From positions 1 to 35,262 of the forward strand of contig JAUCBJ010004249.1 of assembly GCA_032718475.1 (NCBI GenBank): a stretch of DNA of 35,262 bases, given 5' to 3'. The position numbers were made by a program, and so were the translations under genes. This DNA comes from Nemertoderma westbladi (Eukaryota > Xenacoelomorpha > Nemertodermatida > Nemertodermatidae). The notes below the pieces were generated by a model. It was not told the origin of the DNA. It was given only the letters and a program-made list of their open reading frames with translations, and did not search any database. Numbering within the stretch: the stretch's first letter is position 1; the number at the start of each line of letters is the position of its first letter. Below, piece after piece: positions 29,436-35,262 of the stretch.

Positions 29436-29880
29436 GTGGGCCCCAAATATTAGTTAATTTTTGAGACAAAGGGAGGGGGATGGACGTACAGCAGGTTACA
29501 GTGACACATTATCTTAATCGATGATTTTCTCCTAGAGATGCAGGCATTTTAAGTAGGCCCTATCTGCTGTAATATTTACTTATTGCATTTTAAATCTTTT
29601 TAATTGTAATTAAAATATGATCGTATTACTACTAGAGATATTAACTATTCGGCTATTTGTTGTTTGGACGGGTTTACCACTGGGGGATCTAGGATTTCTC
29701 CAAGGGGACCACTGCCACCACCTCCCCCCGGAAGGGTGGTGGCAGACCAAATGAAAAAATTAAACATCGGCTATTATAGTAACAGGAAATTTGAGCGCAA
29801 TACGTGTTCAAATTATTATTTTTGTTAAAAAGGTACGACAGGTATAAAAACAGTACAAACTTCAAATTAGATAAAATTAA
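29436..29880. other. 5' part of intron 7, no feature seen
   Basis: Mixed sequence with a short imperfect C-rich/G-rich inverted patch (CCACCACCTCCCCCCGGAAGG...). Ends at the LINE target-site duplication. Confidence 0.45.
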
Positions 29881-32135
29881 TTATATATACAGTATTATAG
29901 GCCTAACAACGATAGGCCTAACACTGAGGTCAGGTCAGGTATTCTAGGTCATTGATCAAGAAAACTTGCCACCTCCATGCAGCATAAAGGAGGTGCCACC
30001 TGTAGCTGCATAGACCCTCTTACTAGGGCAAATCTGGTCCTGTAACTAGGACCCCCTTCGTTCTGGGACAAGGACGCCCTTGGTCCTGGATTAAGGACCC
30101 ATATACTTGGCTGCAGGGGTATATGGCCTGGCCAGGCAGATGGTGATCTACCAATGGCTGGTCAGGAGTAGAGTGTTCTCATGTCCACTCTGAGTGCACT
30201 TCACTGCGACCTGCACCTGGCAGCAGGGGTACAGGGCATGACCCAGCAGATGAGCTGCACAGCCAATGGTGGGTCATGTGCGTGAGAGTAGATATGGGTG
30301 ATGGGCCTCATATCTGACTCCACTGCGACACCCACCCTGTGGAATGGCAAACCAGGGTGTGGTATTTGCCCCGAGAGCTGACTCGGCAAAAAAGCACCCC
30401 CCAACCCCCACTATGGATTACATTAGTAATGCGGAGGCCCACTTTGAAAAGCTCCTCAATAATAACAGGGTATTTCCTGATAACTTTATAGAAGTAAAAG
30501 TGTCTGAGTCTGTACTCCCAGATATTCCCATTGGTGATATCTCCTTTGCAGAAGTGAAGGCTGCTGCAAAGAGCATTAAGACCAATCGTGCCAGTGGAGT
30601 AGATGGTGTTCCCCCTGAGGTCTTTAAAATACCTGAGTGTTTAAAGCTCATCTATCCCATCAGAGTAGACATGTACCGTAGAACAAGAGTCCCACAAGAA
30701 ATGAAAACAAATAAGTTGGTGCCAGTTCCCAAGAAGGGCAACCTAACACTCTATGGTTCTTTTCGGGGAATCTCATTGATCTCAATTGCTGCAAAGCTAT
30801 ACAATACAATTCTATTAAATCGCATCAGAGATCCCATTGAGAGACTGCTCCGTGGAAATCAGAATGGGTTCCGTAAAGGTCGTGGGACCATGGAGCCCAT
30901 TTTGGCACTTAGAAGGATAATTGAAGAGTTATCAAAAAAGAAAGACAGGCATCTGGCTGTTATCTTTGTTGACTTCTTCAAGGCCTTTGATTCAGTCTCT
31001 CGCTCACGTATGTTCAGCATACTTTCATTATATGGGATTCCTGATGAAATTATTGCAGCAATCAGATCAGTATACGATGGTTCGACAACATTTGTGTCTA
31101 CTGTTAACGGTGACACAGAACCATTTGAAGTGTTATGGGGCGTTCTCCAGGAAGACACACTTGCACCATTCTTGTTCATAATTGTTGTTGACTATGTTCT
31201 ACGTATGTCCTTAGATCATCATAATGATGATGGGGTGATGATAACTCCACCTACTGGCTCCAGAAGTCGAGGAAATCCTGCCAAGTACCTAACTGATCTA
31301 GACTTTGCTGATGACTTAGGAGTACTATCAGAATCACTAGAGGGAGCCCAACGGATCCTCAGCTCATTAGAACATGCTGCTTCTAGTGTTGGTCTTTTTA
31401 TTAACTCCAGAAAGACCAAAATTTTGACAGTTAACTTTGAAAGTCCTCAGCAAGTCTCTGATCGGATGAGCATAAGCTCAAAAGATGGTATGCTTGAGCA
31501 TGTGGATGACTTCTGTTACCTGGGATCATGGATCCGGAAGTCAGGTGAAGGGCTTCGAATACGTAAGGGAAAGGCATGGGCAGCCTTGAATAGGCTTTCC
31601 AGGATTTGGAAGTCACCGAGAATTAATCGGAAACTTAAGGTCCGGTTATTTAGAGCAGCAGTAGTTCCAGTACTCCTCTATGGGAGTCCATGCTGGGCTC
31701 TAACTGCTGAGGACACCAAATCTCTGGATGGCACATTCACAAGAATGCTACGCCGGGTTCATTGTGTCAAGTTCAATGCACACATCTCCAACCAGACACT
31801 ATATAACATTGGAGGTGTCTCATTGGTTCCCCCAAGCTTGACACTAGAACAAAATCGCCTCCGCTTTGCAGGACATTGCTTTCGCCGTGAGGACCAGCCA
31901 GTGCATAATCGTGTACTTTGGCAGCCTCATGGAGTGAATAAGCATGGTGGACAGCCCATGACTTTCTTGAGACGCATCTTAAAGGACACTGGCCTTGAAG
32001 ATGCGGATGATCTAGCAAATGTCATGGGTGATAGGGAGTTATTCAGATGCATTCTTAAAAATGCAGCTGCAATGCAGCATGCCGATCCTAGTAGTAGTAG
32101 TAGTAATTATATATACAGTATTATAGGCCTAACAA
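29881..32135 (+). mobile_element. Non-LTR retrotransposon (LINE) with ~33-bp target-site duplication
   Basis: Element body about 29914-32103. The stretch AATTATATATACAGTATTATAGGCCTAACAAC flanks it on both sides (about 29881-29913 and 32104-32135), a long target-site duplication typical of target-primed reverse transcription. The 3' end is a short (AGT)n tail. The 5' region (about 30000-30340) has two tandem, diverged ~115-bp units (both with GCAGGGGTA...GGCCTGG/GACCCAG...CACTGCGACCTGC/ACC). One long ORF follows. An identical-type tail is seen on the fragment at 19372-19834. Confidence 0.9.
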
Positions 32136-32146
32136 CAAACGGATAA
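30344..32146 (+). CDS. LINE reverse transcriptase ORF, 600 codons, uninterrupted
   Basis: Encodes the reverse transcriptase that copies the element's RNA at a nicked target. Seen in order: N-terminal RT region (KTNRASGVDGVPPEVFK, about residues 78-94), the finger block PVPKKGNLTLYGSFRGISL, the catalytic A motif FVDFFKAFDSV (first Asp about residue 209), the B region GVLQEDTLAPFLF (family usually QGD), the catalytic C motif FADD (about 322-325), and a thumb/C-terminal part with LLYGSPCWALTAEDTKSLDG and RLRFAGHCFRRED. The apurinic-type endonuclease domain normally in front of RT is absent, so the element looks internally deleted or 5'-shortened. There is no stop before the (AGT)n tail; translation runs through Ser repeats into flanking DNA and stops at 32144-32146. 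The clade is not assigned. Confidence 0.93.
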   Translation: MANQGVVFAPRADSAKKHPPTPTMDYISNAEAHFEKLLNNNRVFPDNFIEVKVSESVLPDIPIGDISFAEVKAAAKSIKTNRASGVDGVPPEVFKIPECLKLIYPIRVDMYRRTRVPQEMKTNKLVPVPKKGNLTLYGSFRGISLISIAAKLYNTILLNRIRDPIERLLRGNQNGFRKGRGTMEPILALRRIIEELSKKKDRHLAVIFVDFFKAFDSVSRSRMFSILSLYGIPDEIIAAIRSVYDGSTTFVSTVNGDTEPFEVLWGVLQEDTLAPFLFIIVVDYVLRMSLDHHNDDGVMITPPTGSRSRGNPAKYLTDLDFADDLGVLSESLEGAQRILSSLEHAASSVGLFINSRKTKILTVNFESPQQVSDRMSISSKDGMLEHVDDFCYLGSWIRKSGEGLRIRKGKAWAALNRLSRIWKSPRINRKLKVRLFRAAVVPVLLYGSPCWALTAEDTKSLDGTFTRMLRRVHCVKFNAHISNQTLYNIGGVSLVPPSLTLEQNRLRFAGHCFRREDQPVHNRVLWQPHGVNKHGGQPMTFLRRILKDTGLEDADDLANVMGDRELFRCILKNAAAMQHADPSSSSSNYIYSIIGLTTNG

Positions 32147-32244
32147 TATATGACAAACTCACAACCGTACTAAATACAGTATGTAAGGTAGCAAAACAGT
32201 ACAAATTATTCAATTTTTAATGTATGCCTATTTTTATATTACAG

Positions 32245-32291
32245 CACATCACCACTATATCTAAGTCTAAAAAGGGGGATGCTGTTATAAC
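32245..32291 (+). CDS. SLC15A1/SLC15A2-like: SLC15 peptide transporter, exon 8 (47 bp)
   Basis: A very short exon: acceptor TATTACAG|CAC, donor TAAC|GTGAGT, encoding HITTISKSKKGDAVI plus two bases (phase 2). It was accepted because the phases fit exon 7 (0) and exon 9 (completes ACG, Thr), both sites are good, and the peptide continues the extracellular domain (DDLKLLQ-HITTIS...AVIT-ILYMP). Similarity alone would not identify it. Confidence 0.75.
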
Positions 32292-32640
32292 GTGAGTAGT
32301 ATTCATTTAATGAACGGTAGGCCTACCGTAGCTATTAATTAATATTATTGGAAAAATACTGTAGGCCCTTTATTTTTTTATAAAAAATATTTTTGATGAC
32401 CCCTTTTTACTCATTATATCTCCTATAATGTACTGGTACCTACAGTACTGCTGTACTACTGTTTTTAGTAGTCTTACCGGTATTACAGTTGTAGTACATA
32501 GGTCCTGAGGTGCTGATTCTTAGGTAATCAATGACGCGGAACCATAGAGTGTAGTCACGGTACTGTGCAGCATTAAGTACTACCGGTACGTGACTAAGCA
32601 GTACGTTTCTGTCTCGATACGACTGTTGTTATAGACCATT
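32292..32640. other. 5' part of intron 8, no feature seen
   Basis: AT-rich with several CCGGTA/TACCGGTA and TAGGCCTA words that recur throughout the window. No gene or element recognised. Confidence 0.45.
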
Positions 32641-32820
32641 TAATGTAAATGGATTTGTTCATAAGTGGAAAAAACGAGAAAGCGTCTCCGGGGGTTGAAC
32701 CAGCGCTATACGTACGTTTCGGCCTAACAGGCCTCATCAGTAGCGCTAACCAGCTCAGCCACTAGCCCCTGACACTCACACTCCCACCTAATACACTTCT
32801 ATTGAACGGGCAGTCTTAAG
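32641..32820 (-). mobile_element. Hammerhead-carrying Pol III-type element, minus copy
   Basis: The reverse complement of this segment matches about 32985-33184 nearly throughout: TAATGTAAATGGATTTGT at one end, CTTAAGACT/ACTGCCCGTTCAAT at the other. It holds A box TGGCTGAGCTGG (32750-32761, minus), hammerhead (32702-32747, minus) and B box GGTTCAACCCC (32691-32701, minus). The outer part of its 5' arm is missing compared with the plus copy. Confidence 0.8.
32702..32747 (-). ncRNA. Type I hammerhead ribozyme (minus copy)
   Basis: On the minus strand: stem I strand AGCGCTA, core CTGATGA, stem II GGCC-TGTTA-GGCC, core GAA, stem III ACG-TA-CGT, cleavage base A, and the returning stem I strand TAGCGCT. 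All catalytic-core bases are present and all stems pair perfectly; stem I is 7 bp here. Open stem I and very short stem III are typical of the type I hammerheads known from Penelope-like elements and animal retrozymes. Predicted cut follows the A of GTA. Confidence 0.88.
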
Positions 32821-33060
32821 TTGCAGATATTCTATCTCTAACAACGGACCTACCAACCTCAAGTATGTTAGAGTGAAACAGGAGGAAAGTACAAATAAAT
32901 AAATATTCAGGTCGAGTATTGCTGCCAGGTGAAATTAATTAAATAAATTGGAGATGAGGTGGTGCAACTGTAATTAATTATGTAATGTAAATGGATTTGT
33001 CCTTAAGACTACCCGTTCAATATAAGTGGATTAGGTGGGAGTGTGAGGGTCAGGGGCTAC

Positions 33061-33072
33061 TGGCTGAGCTGG
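33061..33072 (+). promoter_or_regulatory. Pol III A box
   Basis: TGGCTGAGCTGG fits the TRGYNNARNNG consensus. It is upstream of the ribozyme and the sequence GGTT follows, as in a tRNA D-loop. Confidence 0.65.
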
Positions 33073-33075
33073 TTC

Positions 33076-33119
33076 GCGCTACTGATGAGGCCTGTTAGGC
33101 CGAAACGTACGTATAGCGC
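33076..33119 (+). ncRNA. Type I hammerhead ribozyme (plus copy)
   Basis: Stem I strand GCGCTA (33076-33081), CTGATGA (33082-33088), stem II GGCC/GGCC around TGTTA (33089-33101), GAA (33102-33104), stem III ACG/CGT around TA (33105-33112), cleavage base A (33113) and stem I strand TAGCGC (33114-33119). Every conserved core base is present. Predicted self-cleavage lies between 33113 and 33114. Confidence 0.9.
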
Positions 33120-33120
33120 T

Positions 33121-33131
33121 GGTTCAACCCC
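33121..33131 (+). promoter_or_regulatory. Pol III B box
   Basis: GGTTCAACCCC fits GGTTCRANNCC and lies immediately after the returning stem I strand of the hammerhead. Confidence 0.65.
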
Positions 33132-33209
33132 CGGTGACGCGCTTTCTCATTTTTTTGACTTCTCAACAAATCCATTTACATTACATCATTAATTACAGTT
33201 GCACCAGCT

Positions 33210-33380
33210 GCTCCTTTCCCTCAATTGGTAATTTAATTGTTTATTGAGTTGGATGTGAAATCTCGCCTCTGTAACCTGTTTTTTCCCGGAATTGGTAAAG
33301 TGATCGTTTATTGTTTTGGTTAGAAAATCCTACCTCTGTAACCTGCTCCTTTCCCTCAATTGGTAATTGTTTTTGGTTAG
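33210..33380. repeat. Imperfect tandem duplication in intron 8
   Basis: CTCCTTTCCCTCAATTGGTAA and CCTCTGTAACCTG each occur two or more times (near 33210, 33270, 33340), giving two and a half copies of a unit of about 65-80 bp. The minus-strand ORF across it is a consequence of the repeat. Confidence 0.6.
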
Positions 33381-33923
33381 AAAAGGAGTGTTTTGCTACA
33401 GTCACATCGAAATCGACCTGTGCAGTGCGTTGGAGATTTTTTATATAGTTTGGGTACCATTGAAACTTTCGTTTTCTGTGTGAATCACAGCCTGGATGTT
33501 GCTTCAGTACAGTCTGAATGTCGAAAATAAGGGGCCAAGAATAGCAATATAAGGACATATAAAATAAATTTCGACAAAAAAGTGTTACAAAGAGCAAAAA
33601 AGGGGGACAAAATGACCAAAATAAGGGGCCATAATAAATAACTGACTATTTCTATAAGCCCACGAAAAAAGAAACATCAAATAACAAATAGAACAATGTA
33701 ATATAATATATATAATTACTGGTAGGCTGTTATTGATTGAATTTATCATAAATTTGTGCCAATTAAACCTAACTAATTCGATGTAATTACTCCTATACAC
33801 TAACATACTAAACCTAACTTAATATTTAACCTAACAGTAAACCAGTCAGCCGTGGTGAACCTTTTATTATGTTTATTCTTTGTTTGTTGAATATAATTAA
33901 TTATTAAAATCTTCATCTCCTAG
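33381..33923. other. 3' end of intron 8, no feature seen
   Basis: AT-rich; contains two similar AATAAGGGGCC words (about 33530 and 33620) but no recognised element. Ends at acceptor ATCTCCTAG. Confidence 0.45.
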
Positions 33924-34048
33924 GATTTTGTATATGCCTGGGGCGGCCGACGTTCACTACTCTGTCTACCTCAATAACAGCGTCGGACATTTACGGAAGT
34001 TTAGAATTCACGGTAATAATGGATCACTCCCAGAAGATATAGAGCCAG
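33924..34048 (+). CDS. SLC15A1/SLC15A2-like: SLC15 peptide transporter, exon 9 (extracellular domain)
   Basis: Encodes about residues 509-550. Acceptor CTCCTAG|G completes Thr509, then ILYMPGAADVHYSVYLNNSV and RKFRIHGNNGSLPEDIEPG; donor GCCAG|GTATTA in phase 1. Only this reading frame is open through the exon and it fits both neighbours. One NNS sequon (plus NGS) is consistent with an extracellular, glycosylated domain. The other frames contain stops. Confidence 0.85.
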
Positions 34049-34435
34049 GTATTATAAATTAATAAAATATAAGTTGAATATTTCCTCTGACAGCAATAAC
34101 AGGCTAGTTAATGATAACCAGTATAATTTTAGAGGACCGGGTTACTGTATATTACATTTCACTTCATTTAATAATAAAATAAAATTAATATTTAAAATAT
34201 ATATTATGCATCATATTGAGTAAAATGAAGTTAATGATTGTTTTAAGAAGTATATCCAGAGTCAAAATAACGAAAACAACACACATGATACAATGTAGAA
34301 TTAATACCTATTGGTTCGTAGGAATATGTTCGGGCCAGATATTCAGTGAATGTGCTGCACTATACTTTAAAAACCTCTGTAGTTCAATGGGTTACTATGG
34401 TTCTTTATCATACAGAGTCTGAAACCCAGTTGGGG
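34049..34435. other. 5' part of intron 9, no feature seen
   Basis: AT-rich. A 68-codon ORF at 34216-34422 has no recognisable domain and lies within the intron. Confidence 0.45.
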
Positions 34436-34444
34436 AGGTGGGTT

Positions 34445-34720
34445 AGGCTTAGGGCAGGACAAAGAACGGAAGATAGTGCTAACGGAACTGCGATACACTT
34501 CAATGGATAGAGGTCTACATCGAGTCACTTGTTGTATAGAGTTGGATTACCAATATAAGAGCCAAGGTGCAGGAGGCTCCTCAGATCTTTCCTATAGTAG
34601 CAATCTAACTTATCCACCTCAGTGGCACTGAAACTGAAAGCTCCAATGTTGAACGTAAGGGAGTTGAGTAGCACACAGGCCATACTAGTGAGCGCAATAG
34701 CCTGAAAATAACAAAAGGCT
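34445..34720 (-). pseudogene. LINE reverse transcriptase C-terminal fragment, decayed
   Basis: The minus strand reads SATEVDKLDCYYRKDLRSLL then YIGNPTLYNK and, after a frameshift, PLSIEVYRSS. This is the usual order of the post-RT region in many LINE proteins (TxTE..KLDAFHRKQLR...ISN..LY.....PLS..I..R). It is a different family from the intact LINE in intron 7. Only ~90 residues remain, with a stop and a frameshift. Confidence 0.5.
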
Positions 34721-34845
34721 CAAGCCACTGCTTCGTCCAACCATTGGTGTGGAATACTTGAGACATAATCGCAAGTATTTGTACGAAATTAGATAATGTA
34801 GTATGTGAGTCAATTTGTATCCAAGTATGCTAAGGTGGTCCATCT

Positions 34846-34965
34846 TTTACCTGAGCCGCTAGCTGAATGGTTAGAGCGTCAGACTTCCAACCCGGAGGTC
34901 ACCAGTTCGATCCCACCTGGACGTCACTGCCGACTTTGCAAAAGCTGTGCCCAACAAAAAGTTAT
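34846..34965 (+). mobile_element. tRNA-derived SINE, plus strand
   Basis: The tRNA-like head GAGCCGCTAGCTGAATGG has A box TAGCTGAATGGTTAG (about 34858-34872) and B box AGTTCGATCCC (about 34904-34914), then a short body ending near GCCCAACAAAAAGTT. The anticodon stem does not pair properly and the acceptor stem is missing, so it is not a functional tRNA. It lies in intron 9, about 200 bp before exon 10. Confidence 0.75.
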
Positions 34966-35159
34966 AAACATATTTAACCATTTGGAACCTGTTAATACGA
35001 AATCAAAAGCAGCACAAAGTAAAGACACTCAAAATTAATTTATTTTATAACTTCGATTTCAATCTCAAGTTGTCATTACTAGCAGAAAAATAAATGTCAT
35101 ACATTATACTGTATTATATAAACATCGTGCAATAATTTCCAATGAAAATCCAATTTTAG

Positions 35160-35262
35160 GTAAATATCAACTACTGATGGAAGAAAACAATGATAATATA
35201 ACGATAGGAACAATCGAGGTGGATACAGGTGAGGTCTCCACTGTGGTAATTCAAGAGGATGT
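35160..35262 (+). CDS. SLC15A1/SLC15A2-like: SLC15 peptide transporter, exon 10 (extracellular domain, runs off the window)
   Basis: Acceptor CAATTTTAG|GT; the two bases complete Gly551 from exon 9 (DIEPG-KYQLLMEENN). It then encodes about residues 552-584 and is cut by the window edge. The pattern KYQLLMEENNDNITIGTIEV and STVVI resembles a beta-sandwich repeat of the PEPT extracellular domain just before the return to TM10. One NIT sequon. TM10-TM12 and the C-terminus must lie to the right. Confidence 0.85.

Larger units (their letters stand above)
32961..33205 (+). mobile_element. Hammerhead-carrying Pol III-type element with 40-bp TIRs, plus copy
   Basis: A 245-bp element bounded by inverted repeats 32961-33000 and 33166-33205 (GGTGCAACTGTAATTAAT...GGATTTGT, one mismatch in 40). 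The interior has A box TGGCTGAGCTGG at 33061-33072 and B box GGTTCAACCCC at 33121-33131, 60 bp apart, with the hammerhead exactly between them where a tRNA has its anticodon arm. No ORF. The combination of TIRs, tRNA-like promoter and ribozyme is unusual. Confidence 0.8.

Noticed and set aside
31040-31060. CTGATGA in the LINE as a hammerhead core
   Set aside because: It is inside the RT coding frame and lacks stem II and the following GAAA.
33241-33806. Two minus-strand ORFs of 118 and 73 codons
   Set aside because: They run through an intronic tandem duplication and AT-rich DNA with no domain or splice support.
34846-34920. Functional tRNA gene (anticodon-like TCC)
   Set aside because: A and B boxes are present, but the anticodon stem and acceptor stem do not pair and a SINE body follows.

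Overview
The window is animal nuclear DNA. It holds split genes with GT-AG introns, long AT-rich introns, LTR, non-LTR and foldback transposons, tRNA-derived SINEs and large minisatellites. The backbone is one plus-strand gene of the SLC15 / POT family of proton-coupled oligopeptide transporters (PEPT1/PEPT2-like). Ten coding exons can be placed between 4516 and the right edge, all joined by GT-AG introns with matching phases. They encode about 584 residues, from the N-terminus into the large extracellular domain; the last membrane segments lie beyond the window. The gene and mobile-element types suggest an invertebrate, perhaps a marine deuterostome. That last point is only an impression from repeat style and is weakly supported.

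Layout: 1-2270 is a 29-bp minisatellite whose last unit is the outer end of a terminal-inverted-repeat (TIR) element (2253-3629). Exons 1 and 2 follow (4516-4799, 5184-5542). Intron 2 (5543-12759) is mostly a 23-bp minisatellite interrupted by a foldback element, a retroelement fragment and a SINE with a hammerhead-like core; a 30-bp array lies just before exon 3 (12760-12938). Intron 3 (12939-25445) begins with about 85 copies of a 52-bp minisatellite, then a second small array split by a decayed minus-strand Gypsy-type LTR retrotransposon (17780-24542). That element itself carries a BEL/Pao fragment, a LINE fragment and two large palindromic transposons. Exons 4-10 lie at 25446-35262. Their introns contain a second copy of the foldback element, SINEs, an intact-ORF LINE with long target-site duplications, and a pair of small inverted elements with apparently intact hammerhead ribozymes.

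The strongest unusual signal is that three of the nine introns (2, 3 and 5) begin with a tandem repeat whose unit spans the exon-intron junction: the last few exon bases plus the 5' splice site. About 150 (intron 2), 85 (intron 3) and 3 (intron 5) copies of the junction follow the real one. The second notable signal is a small element with Pol III A and B boxes flanking a type I hammerhead ribozyme, present in two inverted copies at 32.6-33.2 kb. The third is a family of ~147-bp (nucleosome-length) monomers carrying a CTCF-like motif, shared by two different TIR elements.
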